Counted from the stretch's first letter, positions 34,103 through 43,801 are shown. The stretch: DNA of 64,000 nucleotides from Thioclava sp. GXIMD2076 (GCF_037949795.1 NZ_CP149933.1:186001-250000); one strand, 5' to 3'. A program made the numbers and translations. The notes: generated by a model from the sequence alone, not told the origin.

Positions 34103-35638
34103 TTGCGTATTCCCGGTTTCTTGAAATCTCCGACCCGACTGGTCTGGAAAGTTTTGGGCCTCTCGCTTCTGGCGGGGGGCGCAATCGGTCTGGGACAGGT
34201 GCCCGTCAGCCTCTGGCCCGTGGCGATCCTCGCGCTGGGGCTCTTCATCCGCTTCACTTCGGCTCTGCGTCCCGCCCATATCGCATGGTGCGCCTTCATG
34301 GCGGGTATGGGGCATACCTTTGTGTCGATGTACTGGATCACCGAACCGTTCTTTGTTGAACCCGAGATCTACGGCTGGATGGCGCCTTTTGCGCTCCTGC
34401 TGATGGGCGCGGGCTTTGGCGCGTTCTGGGCCGCGGGGGCGGGGCTTGGCGCGCGTCTGGGGCGCGGGCCTGTAACGCGTGCGCTCGGTATCGCGCTGGG
34501 GCTCGTTCTGACCGATGCCATCCGCAGCTATGCCTTTACCGGTTTCCCCTGGGTGCTTTTCGGTCATATCTGGATCGGCACACCGGTGGCGCAGCTGGCC
34601 TCGGTCACCGGCCAGCTAGGGCTCAGCTGTCTGACCCTGCTTCTGGCGGTCACTCTGGCCTTTACCGGCAAACGCGCCCTTGTGGCGGGGGTGGTCCTGT
34701 GGGCAGGGGGCGCGGGGATCTGGCTCTGGGGACAGGCGCGGCTGGCCGTGCCCGTGGCCTATCCGGACAAACCTGTCGAGATCCGTATCGTCCAGCCCAA
34801 TGCCGAGCAGAAGCTGAAATGGCTGCCGCAATATCGTGACATGTTCTTCAAACGCCTGCTGGACCAGTCGGCAGCGCCTGCCAAAACGCCGCTCGATCTG
34901 ATCATCTGGCCCGAGACCTCGGTGCCCTTCCTGCTCAACTGGGCGGGGGACGGGCTCGATGTGATCGCGCAATCGGGTCGGGGCGTGCCGATTGCTCTGG
35001 GCATCCAGCGCAGCGAGGGAGATCGCTATTATAACTCTCTGGCAGTGCTCGATAAAGACGCGCAGGTCACGGCGCTTTATGACAAGGTCCATCTGGTGCC
35101 GTTCGGCGAATATATCCCCTTCGGGGATGCCTTGGGCAGGATCGGGATCGGCGCCTTTGCCGCACAGCAAGGCAATGGCTACTCGGCGGGAACAGCCGAG
35201 ACGGTGCTCGATTTGGGGATGGCAGGCAAGGTCCAGCCGCTGATCTGCTACGAGGCGGTCTTCCCGCAAGATATCCGCCGCGCGCCCTCGCGGCCCGACT
35301 GGATCATGCAGGTCACCAATGACGCATGGTTCGGCCAGCTCTCCGGCCCGCGCCAGCACCTGAGCCTGTCGCAGATGCGCGCCATCGAATTCGGCCTGCC
35401 GGTGGCCCGCGCCGCCAATACCGGCATTTCGGGGATGATCGACCCATACGGCCGTTTGGTGGCAAGGATCGGGATGAACACGCAAGGCCATCTGGATCTC
35501 CCGGTGCCGCAGGCCCTGCCGGAAACCCTTTATGCCCGGACCGGAGACTGGCCCGTCATAGCAGCTATGCTCATATCTTTACTGGTCTTAAGCCTTTTTG
35601 CCCTAAATACCGTTGACCGGCCTCGTGTGGAGGTCTAG
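34103..35638 (+). CDS. lnt: Apolipoprotein N-acyltransferase Lnt
   Basis: 511-residue membrane enzyme that adds the third acyl chain to lipoproteins. About six N-terminal membrane segments are followed by a periplasmic nitrilase domain with the catalytic Glu (IIWPETSVPF), Lys (YDKVHLVPFGEYIPF) and Cys (PLICYEAVFPQ), and one C-terminal segment. The start is a TTG at 34103 with AGGA 8 bases upstream; no ATG fits better. It follows corC by 36 bases and precedes metK. Confidence 0.93.
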   Translation: MRIPGFLKSPTRLVWKVLGLSLLAGGAIGLGQVPVSLWPVAILALGLFIRFTSALRPAHIAWCAFMAGMGHTFVSMYWITEPFFVEPEIYGWMAPFALLLMGAGFGAFWAAGAGLGARLGRGPVTRALGIALGLVLTDAIRSYAFTGFPWVLFGHIWIGTPVAQLASVTGQLGLSCLTLLLAVTLAFTGKRALVAGVVLWAGGAGIWLWGQARLAVPVAYPDKPVEIRIVQPNAEQKLKWLPQYRDMFFKRLLDQSAAPAKTPLDLIIWPETSVPFLLNWAGDGLDVIAQSGRGVPIALGIQRSEGDRYYNSLAVLDKDAQVTALYDKVHLVPFGEYIPFGDALGRIGIGAFAAQQGNGYSAGTAETVLDLGMAGKVQPLICYEAVFPQDIRRAPSRPDWIMQVTNDAWFGQLSGPRQHLSLSQMRAIEFGLPVARAANTGISGMIDPYGRLVARIGMNTQGHLDLPVPQALPETLYARTGDWPVIAAMLISLLVLSLFALNTVDRPRVEV

Positions 35639-35651
35639 GCAACAAGTATCG

Positions 35652-35700
35652 AACCGTCACAACGGCTTCCTGGCGTGACGGGGATATAACCAACGGAGCA
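35652..35700 (+). promoter_or_regulatory. SAM/SAH riboswitch upstream of metK
   Basis: The leader contains a stem CCGTCAC (35654-35660)/GTGACGG (35675-35681) enclosing AACGGCTTCCTGGC, then a downstream GGAGCA (35695-35700) 8 bases before the metK ATG. This matches the conserved core of the SAM/SAH riboswitch of Rhodobacterales, in which the apical part pairs with the Shine-Dalgarno region as a pseudoknot when ligand is bound. It should repress metK translation at high SAM. Confidence 0.88.
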
Positions 35701-35708
35701 CGTCTTTC

Positions 35709-36875
35709 ATGACACGTAAGAACTATATTTTCACGTCCGAGTCGGTCTCCGAAGGCCACCCGGATAAAGTCTGCGATCGCATTTCCGATGCCATCCTCGA
35801 CGCTTTCCTTTCCGAAGAGAAAAACGCCCGGGTCGCCTGCGAAACCTTCGCAACCACCAACCAGATCGTGGTTGGCGGCGAGGTCGGTCTGACCGACAAA
35901 GCCAAACTGGCGCTCTATATGGAAAAGGTCGATGGTCTCGTGCGCGATTGCGTGAAAGACATCGGCTATGAACAGGACGAGTTCCACTGGGCCACTCTGA
36001 AAGTCGCCAATTTCCTGCATCCGCAATCGGCGCATATCGCGCAGGGCGTGGATAAGGACGGGGCCGGCGATCAGGGGATCATGTTCGGCCATGCGGTCGA
36101 CGAGACCCCCGAGCTGATGCCCGCGCCGATCCATTACAGCCACGCGATCCTGCGCCGTCTGGCCGAGGCGCGCAAATCGGGCGCCGAACCGACCTTGCGC
36201 CCCGATGCCAAGTCGCAGCTTTCGGTGCGCTATGAGAATGGCAAGCCGGTGGGCGTGACATCGATCGTGCTCTCGACCCAGCACGAGAGCGAGAGCCAGA
36301 CCTCGGATGACATCCGTGCCATCGTCGAGCCCTATATCCGCGAAGTCCTGCCCTCGGGCTGGATCACGCCCGAGACCGAATGGTGGGTCAACCCGACCGG
36401 CACCTTCGTGATCGGCGGTCCCGACGGGGATGCGGGTCTGACGGGCCGCAAGATCATCGTCGATACCTATGGCGGTGCCGCACCCCATGGCGGCGGTGCC
36501 TTCTCGGGGAAAGATCCGACCAAGGTGGACCGTTCGGCCGCCTATGCCGCGCGCTATCTGGCGAAAAACGTGGTGGCTGCGGGGCTTGCGCGGAAATGCA
36601 CGATCCAGCTCAGCTATGCGATCGGTGTGGCCAAGCCGCTTTCGGTCTATGTCGATACTTTCGGCACCGGTCAGGTTGATGACGAGGCCATCGAGCGCGC
36701 GGTTGCACAATGTATGGATCTGACGCCTCTGGGCATCCGCACCCATCTGGATCTGTGCAAGCCGATCTATGCCCGCACCTCCGCCTATGGCCATTTCGGC
36801 CGTGCGCCGGAGGCCGATGGCGGCTTCTCCTGGGAGAAGACCGACCTTGTCGATGCGCTGAAAAAAGCCGTCTGA
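35709..36875 (+). CDS. metK: S-adenosylmethionine synthetase MetK
   Basis: 388-residue enzyme making SAM from methionine and ATP. Diagnostic motifs are [24 protein letters not shown] at the N-terminus, [12 protein letters not shown] in the middle, and the late [25 protein letters not shown]. It is controlled by the SAM/SAH riboswitch in its leader and followed by a strong terminator. Its place between lnt and trmB is conserved in this bacterial group. Confidence 0.97.
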   Translation: MTRKNYIFTSESVSEGHPDKVCDRISDAILDAFLSEEKNARVACETFATTNQIVVGGEVGLTDKAKLALYMEKVDGLVRDCVKDIGYEQDEFHWATLKVANFLHPQSAHIAQGVDKDGAGDQGIMFGHAVDETPELMPAPIHYSHAILRRLAEARKSGAEPTLRPDAKSQLSVRYENGKPVGVTSIVLSTQHESESQTSDDIRAIVEPYIREVLPSGWITPETEWWVNPTGTFVIGGPDGDAGLTGRKIIVDTYGGAAPHGGGAFSGKDPTKVDRSAAYAARYLAKNVVAAGLARKCTIQLSYAIGVAKPLSVYVDTFGTGQVDDEAIERAVAQCMDLTPLGIRTHLDLCKPIYARTSAYGHFGRAPEADGGFSWEKTDLVDALKKAV

Positions 36876-36896
36876 TCGAAGCAGGCAGACAACCGG

Positions 36897-36922
36897 AGAG
36901 GGGGCGCTTGCGCCCCCTTTCT
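36897..36922 (+). terminator. Terminator after metK
   Basis: GGGGGCGC and GCGCCCCC form a GC-rich stem (about 36899-36918) followed by TTTCTC, 21 bases after the metK stop codon. Confidence 0.75.
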
Positions 36923-36969
36923 CATTCCATCTTGACCGCTCGGGCAAAGTGGCGCTATTCGCCACGCCC

Positions 36970-37734
36970 ATGAGCGATGATATTAAAACCCCGGATCACC
37001 CCGAACGCGGCTGGCGCAACTTTTATGGTCGCCGCCACGGTCCCACGCTGAACAAGGCCCAGAAGGATTATCTGGACGAGGATCTCGACGCGCTGTCGCC
37101 GGGCGCCGTGGATTGGGACAGCAATCCCGACCGCACGCCAATCGATATGGCAGCCCGTTTCAAGGGCAAGCCGGTCTGGCTCGAGGTGGGCTTTGGCGGT
37201 GGCGAGCATATGATCCATATGGCCGGGCGCTACCCGCAGGTCGAGATCATCGGCTGCGAGCCCTATATCAACGGCGTGGCGATGCTCCTGGGCAAGATCC
37301 GCCGCCTGGGCTCGCAAAACGTGGCCGTCCATCCGGGCGATGCGCGCGATCTGATGGATATCCTGCCCGAGGCGAGCCTGTCGAAAGCCTTCCTCAACTA
37401 TCCCGATCCGTGGCCCAAGACCCGCCATCATCGCCGCCGCTTTGTCACGCAGGAACATCTGGTGCCGCTCTTCCGCGCGCTGAAACCGGGCTCCGAGTTC
37501 CGCATTGCCACCGACATCTGCGACTATGTCCGTCAGGCCGTGCAGGAAGTCCCCAAAGCAGGCTTCGTGGCCGAGTTTGAGGTGCCTGCGGCCTTCGATT
37601 ATGACGATCCGCAGGAAGTCTCGGGCGATTGGGATACGCCCTGGGAGGACTGGCTCTCGACGCGCTACGAGCAGAAGGCGCTGCGCGAGGGCCGCAAGCC
37701 GCATTACCTGACCTATCGCAAGCCTGCCGTCTAG
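36970..37734 (+). CDS. trmB: tRNA (guanine-N7-)-methyltransferase TrmB
   Basis: 254 residues, methylating G46 in the tRNA variable loop. Features are the N-terminal RGRR-like NFYGRRHGPTL, the SAM site VWLEVGFGGGEHMIHMAGRYP, IIGCEPYINGVA, and the substrate motif NYPDPWPKTRHHRRRFV. The ATG at 36970 is inside a longer open frame and is chosen because family homology begins there. It follows the metK terminator and has its own short leader. Confidence 0.94.
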   Translation: MSDDIKTPDHPERGWRNFYGRRHGPTLNKAQKDYLDEDLDALSPGAVDWDSNPDRTPIDMAARFKGKPVWLEVGFGGGEHMIHMAGRYPQVEIIGCEPYINGVAMLLGKIRRLGSQNVAVHPGDARDLMDILPEASLSKAFLNYPDPWPKTRHHRRRFVTQEHLVPLFRALKPGSEFRIATDICDYVRQAVQEVPKAGFVAEFEVPAAFDYDDPQEVSGDWDTPWEDWLSTRYEQKALREGRKPHYLTYRKPAV

Positions 37735-37830
37735 GGCCCGCCGAATAAGCCTACGGACATTGGGGCTAAACCCGTTGCCTGCCGCCCTGTCATGCGCTAG
37801 CAGAGGGGCGACAGAATAAGGGAGGTCCGT

Positions 37831-39174
37831 ATGTCCGGCCATGGTGATCCGATCCGTATGAGCTCGCAGAAATGCGGGCCGCTTTCTGGTGTGGCCGAGG
37901 TGCCCGGCGACAAGTCGATCAGCCATCGCGCGCTGATCCTTGGCGCGCTTTCGGTCGGCGAGACGAAGATCACAGGTCTTCTGGAAGGCGAGGACGTTCT
38001 GGATACCGCCAAGGCGATGCGCGCATTCGGCGCGACCGTGACCCAGCATGGGGCCGGTGAATGGTCGGTGCAGGGCGTGGGGGTTGGCGGTTTTGCCGAG
38101 CCCGAGCAAGTGATTGATTGCGGTAACTCGGGCACAGGTGTGCGCCTCATCATGGGGTGTATGGCGACTTCGGACATCACGGCGACCTTCACGGGCGATG
38201 GAAGCTTGCGCAAACGTCCGATGGGCCGTGTGACCGACCCGATCGCGCTGTTTGGCGCGCAATCCTATGGCCGTCAGGGCGGGCGTCTGCCGATGACGGT
38301 GGTGGGCGCGGCCGATCCGGCCCCTGTGACCTACACAACGCCGATGGCCTCGGCGCAGGTGAAATCGGCGGTGCTCTTGGCAGGGCTCAATGCGCCCGGC
38401 CAGACCGTGGTGATCGAGAAGGTCGCAACCCGCGATCATACCGAGCGCATGCTGCGCGGCTTTGGCGCGGACGTGACCGTCGAGGATACGCCCGAAGGCC
38501 ACAAGATCACCCTGCAGGGCCGCCCAGAGCTTGTGGCGCAGACCGTGGCCGTGCCGCGCGATCCGTCCTCGGCGGCGTTTCCGGTCTGTGCGGCGCTCAT
38601 CGTGCCGGGCTCCGATATCATGGTGCCGGGCGTCAGCCAGAACCCGACCCGCAACGGGCTGTTCACCACGCTCAAGGAGATGGGCGGCGATATCGAGTTC
38701 CTCAACGAGCGCGAGGAGGGTGGCGAGCCGGTGGCCGATCTGCGTGTGCGCCATTCGGTGCTGCATGGCATCGAGGTGCCCGAAGAGCGCGCGGCCTCGA
38801 TGATCGACGAATATCCGGTGCTCTCTGTGGTGGCGGCCTTTGCCACCGGCACCACGGTGATGAAGGGTGTGCATGAGCTGCGCGTGAAGGAAAGCGACCG
38901 GATCGATGCGATGGCGCGCGGGCTCGAGGCCAATGGCGTGAGCATCGAGGAAGATGAAGATACGCTGATCGTGCATGGCATGGGGCAGGACGGCGTGCCG
39001 GGGGGCGGTGTGGCTGCGACCCATCTCGACCACCGGATCGCGATGAGCTTCATGATCATGGGGCTTGCGGCGCAAAAGCCGGTCTCGGTCGATGACGGCT
39101 CGCCCATTGCGACCTCTTTCCCGATCTTCGAGCCTCTGCTCAACGGCCTTGGCGCCAAGATCACGCGGGATTGA
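37831..39174 (+). CDS. aroA: 5-enolpyruvylshikimate-3-phosphate synthase (class II AroA)
   Basis: 447-residue shikimate-pathway enzyme. [67 protein letters not shown] and [11 protein letters not shown] are all present. The sequence is closest to the class II (Agrobacterium CP4-like) branch. At the position where CP4 has Ala100 (NAATG), this protein has Gly101 in GNSGTG, the residue normally linked with ordinary glyphosate sensitivity. It is followed 3 bases later by cmk, with which it is probably co-transcribed. Confidence 0.95.
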   Translation: MSGHGDPIRMSSQKCGPLSGVAEVPGDKSISHRALILGALSVGETKITGLLEGEDVLDTAKAMRAFGATVTQHGAGEWSVQGVGVGGFAEPEQVIDCGNSGTGVRLIMGCMATSDITATFTGDGSLRKRPMGRVTDPIALFGAQSYGRQGGRLPMTVVGAADPAPVTYTTPMASAQVKSAVLLAGLNAPGQTVVIEKVATRDHTERMLRGFGADVTVEDTPEGHKITLQGRPELVAQTVAVPRDPSSAAFPVCAALIVPGSDIMVPGVSQNPTRNGLFTTLKEMGGDIEFLNEREEGGEPVADLRVRHSVLHGIEVPEERAASMIDEYPVLSVVAAFATGTTVMKGVHELRVKESDRIDAMARGLEANGVSIEEDEDTLIVHGMGQDGVPGGGVAATHLDHRIAMSFMIMGLAAQKPVSVDDGSPIATSFPIFEPLLNGLGAKITRD

Positions 39175-39177
39175 CAG

Positions 39178-39771
39178 ATGAGCTTTACCGTTGCCATTGA
39201 TGGCCCCGCCGCCGCCGGCAAAGGCACGTTGTCCAAGGCCGTGTCCAAACATTTCGGCTTTGCCCATCTGGATACCGGACTTCTCTATCGTGCCGTGGGC
39301 GCTAAGGTCGCGGAGGGGCAGGACCCGTTCCGCGCCGCCGAGGAACTGGTGCCCGAGGACCTGTTGCGCCCCGACCTGCGCACGCTGGGCGCAGGGCAGG
39401 CGGCCTCGCGCGTAGCGGCTCTGCCGAGCGTGCGGGTGGCTCTGGTCGATTTCCAGCGCCGCTTCGCACTGGCCGCCGAAGGGGCGGTGCTCGATGGGCG
39501 CGATATCGGCACGGTGATCTGTCCGCAGGCCGAGGTGAAGCTGTTCGTGACGGCGTCAGCCGAGGTGCGCGCCCATCGCCGCTGGCTGGAAGTGGGCGGG
39601 GACGAGGCGCAGGTGTTGGCCGAGGTCCGCGAGCGCGACGAGCGCGACATGAACCGCGCCGATGCGCCATTGCGCCCGGCCCCTGACGCGCATCTTCTGG
39701 ACACGTCCGAGCTGAGCATCGACGAGGCGGTCGCGCAGGCCATTGACCTGATCGCGGCAAAGCGCGGCTGA
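39178..39771 (+). CDS. cmk: Cytidylate kinase Cmk
   Basis: 197 residues. P-loop [17 protein letters not shown], then [42 protein letters not shown] and [27 protein letters not shown] identify CMP/dCMP kinase. The aroA-cmk-rpsA order is widespread; here two exported-protein genes sit between cmk and rpsA. A hairpin at 39783-39808 follows. Confidence 0.94.
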   Translation: MSFTVAIDGPAAAGKGTLSKAVSKHFGFAHLDTGLLYRAVGAKVAEGQDPFRAAEELVPEDLLRPDLRTLGAGQAASRVAALPSVRVALVDFQRRFALAAEGAVLDGRDIGTVICPQAEVKLFVTASAEVRAHRRWLEVGGDEAQVLAEVRERDERDMNRADAPLRPAPDAHLLDTSELSIDEAVAQAIDLIAAKRG

Positions 39772-39782
39772 GTCCCCTTGCC

Positions 39783-39808
39783 GGATGGGCTGTCATGGCC
39801 CATCCTTG
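39783..39808 (+). terminator. Hairpin after cmk
   Basis: GGATGGGC (39783-39790) pairs with GCCCATCC (39798-39805) around a 7-base loop, 11 bases past the cmk stop, followed by a weak TTG tail. It probably terminates aroA-cmk. It also argues against starting the next gene at the ATG in its loop (39795). Confidence 0.55.
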
Positions 39809-39812
39809 TGTC

Positions 39813-40400
39813 ATGCGTGCATTCCTTCTTTTCTTACTGATGGTGAGCCCTTCATGGGCCGCGGATCTGCAGCGCCCCGAAGGGTTGGTGCAGTATCACA
39901 GCACGCTGCCCCGCACCTTTCCGCTGATCGTCAAGACGACGGCCGATCGCGATGCCTATCTGGAACTCTGGGCAGAGGGGGGCGATCATCCGGTCCTGAC
40001 CGCCTATGCCCGCGCGGGCCAGCCCTTCCGCGTTCTGGTGCCCCCCGGATCCTACCATATCCGGGCGTTTAGCGGGCAGGACTGGCAGGGCGAGGACAAG
40101 CTCTTCGGCAAGGAGACGACGGAGACTGACCTGTCCGGTGCGCTGGAATTCAGCGTCGAGGGCTATGCCCGAAAGGAAGGCTGGATCGTCGATCTGGCCA
40201 ATCCCGAGACCAGCCGTTCGGTGGCGATCTGCCAGAGCTATGTGCTGCAAACCAGGCCCTATGCGCCGCGCCCGCCATTCGCGGGGGCAGGCGCAACCTC
40301 AGGGGGATCGGCGGGTGTAAATCACAACCTAAATAGGCGGAATGCCGCCGATGACGGCCCATGGCCGAAATTGAAGAGTTACAAACATATCTGCGAGTGA
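39813..40400 (+). CDS. Hypothetical exported protein
   Basis: About 195 residues with a Sec signal peptide (MRAFLLFLLMVSPSWA, then ADLQ). The mature part is beta-rich and ends in a Gly/Ser/Asn-rich tail (GAGATSGGSAGVNHNLNRRN). GQPFRVLVPPGSYHIRAFSGQDWQGEDKLFG suggests a small sandwich domain. No family is recognised. The ATG at 39813 is preferred to 39795, which lies in a terminator loop. It sits between cmk and an exported peroxidase gene, both unusual insertions in the cmk-rpsA interval. Confidence 0.65.
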   Translation: MRAFLLFLLMVSPSWAADLQRPEGLVQYHSTLPRTFPLIVKTTADRDAYLELWAEGGDHPVLTAYARAGQPFRVLVPPGSYHIRAFSGQDWQGEDKLFGKETTETDLSGALEFSVEGYARKEGWIVDLANPETSRSVAICQSYVLQTRPYAPRPPFAGAGATSGGSAGVNHNLNRRNAADDGPWPKLKSYKHICE

Positions 40401-40466
40401 AAATATTATCACATTAGAGTGAACCAAACGTGAGCTTTTGCGTTAACCGTCGAAGGAGATCGTTAG

Positions 40467-41018
40467 ATGCGCAAGTTTGTTTCCGGTGTGATTGCCCTTA
40501 TGATCATGGTCGGGCTTGTCACGACAGTGCTGGCCAGTGGCCGCAGCTCCATGCCGGATGTGACCTTCGACGGGATCGAGGGCGAGCGGTTCCGGCTGGC
40601 GGACTGGTCCGACAAGGTCGTGCTGGTGGTCAACACGGCCTCGCTTTGCGGCTATGCGGGACAGTTCGAGGAAATGCAGGACCTGCTTGACCGCTATTAT
40701 GACGAGGGATTGATCGTTCTGGCGGTCCCTTCGGATAATTTCCGGCAGGAACTCCCCACCAACGCCGAGGTGAGGCGTTATTGCGTGATGGCGTTCGGGA
40801 TCGAGGATATGCCGATGGCCGAGATCACCGATGTGACCGGCGAGCGCGCGCATCCGTTTTACGCATGGCTCCGTGATAGCTACGATTTCGAGCCGGACTG
40901 GAATTTCAACAAGGTGCTTCTGGGCCGCGGTGGCGAGGTGCTGCATACCTACCGGTCATCCGATGCGCCAATGTCGGATACTATGCGCCACGATATTGAA
41001 CGGGCGTTGCGCGGCTGA
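40467..41018 (+). CDS. Exported glutathione-peroxidase-like protein
   Basis: 183 residues with an N-terminal signal or anchor (MRKFVSGVIALMIMVGLVTT). The thioredoxin-fold GPx domain follows, with the peroxidatic Cys in VVNTASLCGYAGQFEEMQDL and the WNFNK motif supplying Trp and Asn of the catalytic tetrad. The stretch that usually reads NQFG or NDFG here reads SDNFRQELP, so the canonical Gln position is altered. A GAAGGAG ribosome-binding site precedes the ATG. It probably reduces peroxides in the periplasm using a thiol partner; the reductant is unknown. Confidence 0.82.
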   Translation: MRKFVSGVIALMIMVGLVTTVLASGRSSMPDVTFDGIEGERFRLADWSDKVVLVVNTASLCGYAGQFEEMQDLLDRYYDEGLIVLAVPSDNFRQELPTNAEVRRYCVMAFGIEDMPMAEITDVTGERAHPFYAWLRDSYDFEPDWNFNKVLLGRGGEVLHTYRSSDAPMSDTMRHDIERALRG

Positions 41019-41057
41019 ACGGGAAGGCCTCCGGGCGCTGCGCGGGCGTATTCAGGC

Positions 41058-41086
41058 TTGTCTAATAAGGAAAATGCGCTTATATG
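41058..41086 (+). promoter_or_regulatory. Candidate sigma-70-type promoter for rpsA
   Basis: TTGTCT (41058-41063) and TATATG (41081-41086) are separated by 17 bases. This would give a leader of about 110 bases before the rpsA ATG at 41202. The assignment is by consensus only. Confidence 0.45.
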
Positions 41087-41201
41087 AGCGCGTCCGAGAT
41101 GGGGGGCGAGTCTATCGCGCCCCTTTTTGACTATCCAACGACAAGACCGGTGGAGCCAACCACCAGGCCTGAATAGTAGATGTAAAGGAAACTTTAAACG
41201 C

Positions 41202-42881
41202 ATGTCGCAAAACGCATCCATGGACGAATTCGAAGCGCTTCTTAACGAAAGCCTCGAAATCGACACCCCGAACGAAGGTTCGGTTGTTAAAGGTAAGGTC
41301 ATCGCAATCGAAGCGGGCCAAGCCATCATCGACGTCGGCTACAAAATGGAAGGCCGCGTTGATCTTAAAGAATTCGCAAACCCGGGCGAAGCTCCGCAGA
41401 TCGAAGTCGGCGACGAAGTCGAAGTCTTCCTCGATCGCGTTGAAAACGCGCGTGGTGAAGCTGTTATCTCGCGCGACAAGGCTCGCCGCGAAGCAGCTTG
41501 GGATCGTCTCGAAGCAGCCTACGCAAAAGAAGAGCGCGTCGAAGGCGCAATCTTCGGTCGCGTCAAAGGCGGTTTCACCGTGGATCTGGGCGGCGCAGTT
41601 GCGTTCCTTCCGGGCTCTCAGGTCGATGTGCGCCCCGTGCGCGATGCCGGCCCGCTGATGGGTCTGAAGCAGCCCTTCCAAATCCTGAAAATGGACCGTC
41701 GTCGTGGCAACATCGTTGTGTCGCGCCGTGCGATCCTCGAAGAATCGCGTGCTGAACAGCGTGCCGAAGTCATCGCGAACCTCACCGAAGGTCAGGTTGT
41801 CGAAGGCGTGGTCAAGAACATCACCGAATACGGTGCGTTCGTTGATCTGGGCGGCGTTGACGGCCTGCTGCACGTCACCGACATGGCATGGCGCCGTGTG
41901 AACCACCCGTCGGAGATCCTGACGATTGGCGAGACCGTTAAGGTCCAAGTCGTCAAGATCAACAAAGACACCCACCGCATCTCGCTCGGCATGAAGCAGC
42001 TTCAAGCCGATCCGTGGGATTCGGTCGAGTCGAAGTTCCCGCTGGGTTCGGTCCATGCTGGCCGCGTGACCAACATCACCGATTACGGTGCATTCGTCGA
42101 GCTGGAAGCAGGCGTCGAAGGTCTGGTCCACGTCTCCGAGATGTCCTGGACCAAGAAAAACGTCCACCCCGGCAAAATCGTTTCGACGAGCCAGGAAGTC
42201 GACGTCATGGTTCTGGAAATCGACACCCAGAAGCGCCGCGTTTCGCTTGGCCTCAAGCAAACCATGCGTAACCCGTGGGAAGTCTTCGCTGAGACCCATC
42301 CGGTCGGCACCCAGATCGAAGGCGAAGTCAAGAACATCACCGAATTCGGTCTGTTCATCGGCCTCGACAACGACATCGACGGCATGGTTCACCTCTCCGA
42401 CCTCAGCTGGGAACAGCGCGGCGAAGACGCGATCCAGAACTACCGCAAAGGCGACATGGTTTCGGCCGTTGTCACCGAAGTGGACATCGAGAAAGAGCGT
42501 ATCTCGCTCTCGATCAAAGCTCTGGACGCAGACACCTTCTCCGACGCCGTTGACGGCGTGAAGCGTGGCTCGGTCATCACCGTGACCGTCACCGCGATCG
42601 AAGATGGCGGCATCGAGTGCGAATACAACGGCATGAAGTCCTTCATCCGCCGTTCGGACCTCGCACGCGACCGCGCAGACCAGCGCCCCGAGCGTTTCCA
42701 AGTTGGTGACCACGTCGATGTGCGTGTGACCAACGTGGACTCGAAGTCGCGCCGTCTGGGCGTCTCGATCAAAGCCCGCGAGATCGCAGAAGAAAAAGAA
42801 GCTGTCGAACAATACGGTTCGTCCGATTCGGGCGCATCGCTGGGCGACATCCTCAGCGCAGCTCTGAAGGGCGACGAGTAA
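41202..42881 (+). CDS. rpsA: 30S ribosomal protein S1
   Basis: 559 residues with six S1 (OB-fold) repeats. Recurrent motifs such as VKNITEYGAFVDLGGVDGLLHVTDMAW, TNITDYGAFVELEAGVEGLVHVSEMSW and VKNITEFGLFIGLDNDIDGMVHLSDLSW mark the RNA-binding repeats 3-5. The ATG at 41202 follows AAAGGAA and gives the standard N-terminus MSQNASMDEFEALL. Codon choice is noticeably different from neighbouring genes, as expected for very high expression. A strong terminator follows. Confidence 0.97.
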   Translation: MSQNASMDEFEALLNESLEIDTPNEGSVVKGKVIAIEAGQAIIDVGYKMEGRVDLKEFANPGEAPQIEVGDEVEVFLDRVENARGEAVISRDKARREAAWDRLEAAYAKEERVEGAIFGRVKGGFTVDLGGAVAFLPGSQVDVRPVRDAGPLMGLKQPFQILKMDRRRGNIVVSRRAILEESRAEQRAEVIANLTEGQVVEGVVKNITEYGAFVDLGGVDGLLHVTDMAWRRVNHPSEILTIGETVKVQVVKINKDTHRISLGMKQLQADPWDSVESKFPLGSVHAGRVTNITDYGAFVELEAGVEGLVHVSEMSWTKKNVHPGKIVSTSQEVDVMVLEIDTQKRRVSLGLKQTMRNPWEVFAETHPVGTQIEGEVKNITEFGLFIGLDNDIDGMVHLSDLSWEQRGEDAIQNYRKGDMVSAVVTEVDIEKERISLSIKALDADTFSDAVDGVKRGSVITVTVTAIEDGGIECEYNGMKSFIRRSDLARDRADQRPERFQVGDHVDVRVTNVDSKSRRLGVSIKAREIAEEKEAVEQYGSSDSGASLGDILSAALKGDE

Positions 42882-42913
42882 TCGTCACGCCTCAGGCGCT
42901 TTGAAAACATCAG

Positions 42914-42942
42914 CCCCGTCCGGTTTCTCCGGGCGGGGTTTT
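42914..42942 (+). terminator. Terminator after rpsA
   Basis: A 10-bp GC-rich stem (42914-42923 with 42929-42938, one G-T pair) with a TTTCT loop is followed directly by TTTT. It lies 33 bases after the rpsA stop. Confidence 0.85.
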
Positions 42943-43139
42943 CTATTGAGCAGGCTTAATAAAACGTGATTTTGCACAATGAAGAGGCATTTGACGGTAT
43001 GGAGAGAGGTGATTTTTCGCGTAAGTCCCCCCGTCAATCGTAATCCGGTAGTTATTACAGTGCTTTGCTGTTTGTCATGCCGGAATTTCTGCCTATAGTC
43101 GGTTCAGCACCGCCAATTCTCGCAGGGGGGAATTCACCT

Positions 43140-43436
43140 ATGATCCGGTCCGAGCTGATCGCAAAGATTGCCGAAGAAAATCCGCATTTGTTCCAGCGTG
43201 ACGTGGAGAAGATCGTGAATACGATCTTCGAGGAAATCATCGAAGCCATGGCCCGCGGTGATCGGGTCGAGCTACGTGGTTTCGGCGCGTTCTCCGTCAA
43301 GAAGCGCGATGCGCGAACCGGACGGAACCCGCGCACGGGGGATTCCGTTGATGTGGACGAGAAACATGTTCCGTTCTTCAAAACCGGTAAGTTGTTACGC
43401 GACCGGTTGAACGGTCTGGAAGGAACCGAAGAATGA
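43140..43436 (+). CDS. ihfB: Integration host factor subunit beta
   Basis: 98-residue DNA-bending protein: [30 protein letters not shown], then [26 protein letters not shown] with the DNA-intercalating NPRTG loop, ending [11 protein letters not shown]. The ATG at 43140 is chosen by family length; the frame continues upstream. It follows rpsA as in many alphaproteobacteria and overlaps the lapA-like gene by 4 bases. Confidence 0.95.
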   Translation: MIRSELIAKIAEENPHLFQRDVEKIVNTIFEEIIEAMARGDRVELRGFGAFSVKKRDARTGRNPRTGDSVDVDEKHVPFFKTGKLLRDRLNGLEGTEE

Positions 43437-43795
43437 TCCGAGCCCTACGCTATGCCGTCCTTGCCATTATCGCGATCGTCTTGATCGTGCTGGCGCTGTC
43501 GAACACCCAGATGGTGACGTTGCGACTGTTGCCGCAAGAGACGGCGGGGCTGTTGGGTTTTGACTGGTCGATTCAGGTGCCGCTCTTTGTGGCGCTCATC
43601 GCCTTCGTTCTGCTGGGTCTCCTGATCGGCTTCATCTGGGAATGGACGCGCGAATACCGCATCCGTGCACGCGGTGCACAGCAGGCGCGCAAGGCCAAGG
43701 CTCTTGAACGCGAACTGGGGCATCTGAAGACCCGCCATGAAGGTCCGCAGGATGATGTCCTGGCCGTTCTGGAACGCGCTCCCGCGTCGCGCTGA
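43433..43795 (+). CDS. LapA/DUF1049-domain membrane protein
   Basis: 120 residues with two membrane segments ([18 protein letters not shown] and [20 protein letters not shown]) and a basic, helical cytoplasmic tail rich in Arg, Lys and Ala. This is the pattern of the LapA (YciS-like) family, which with LapB regulates LPS synthesis in E. coli. The start overlaps ihfB by 4 bases (ATGA) and trpF follows 6 bases later. The same small gene is usual between ihfB and trpF in related genomes. Confidence 0.8.
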   Translation: MIRALRYAVLAIIAIVLIVLALSNTQMVTLRLLPQETAGLLGFDWSIQVPLFVALIAFVLLGLLIGFIWEWTREYRIRARGAQQARKAKALERELGHLKTRHEGPQDDVLAVLERAPASR

Positions 43796-43801
43796 GAACT
43801 T

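Noticed and set aside
36955..39267. 770-codon open frame antisense to trmB and aroA
   Set aside because: It spans two conserved genes and their terminator region on the other strand; composition is that of an antisense shadow.
39795..39812. ATG start six codons upstream for the exported protein
   Set aside because: This ATG sits in the loop of the terminator-like hairpin after cmk and would put polar residues in front of the signal peptide.
41112..42812. 566-codon open frame antisense to rpsA
   Set aside because: rpsA is unmistakable; the antisense product is a Phe/Asp-rich artefact of its strongly biased codons.
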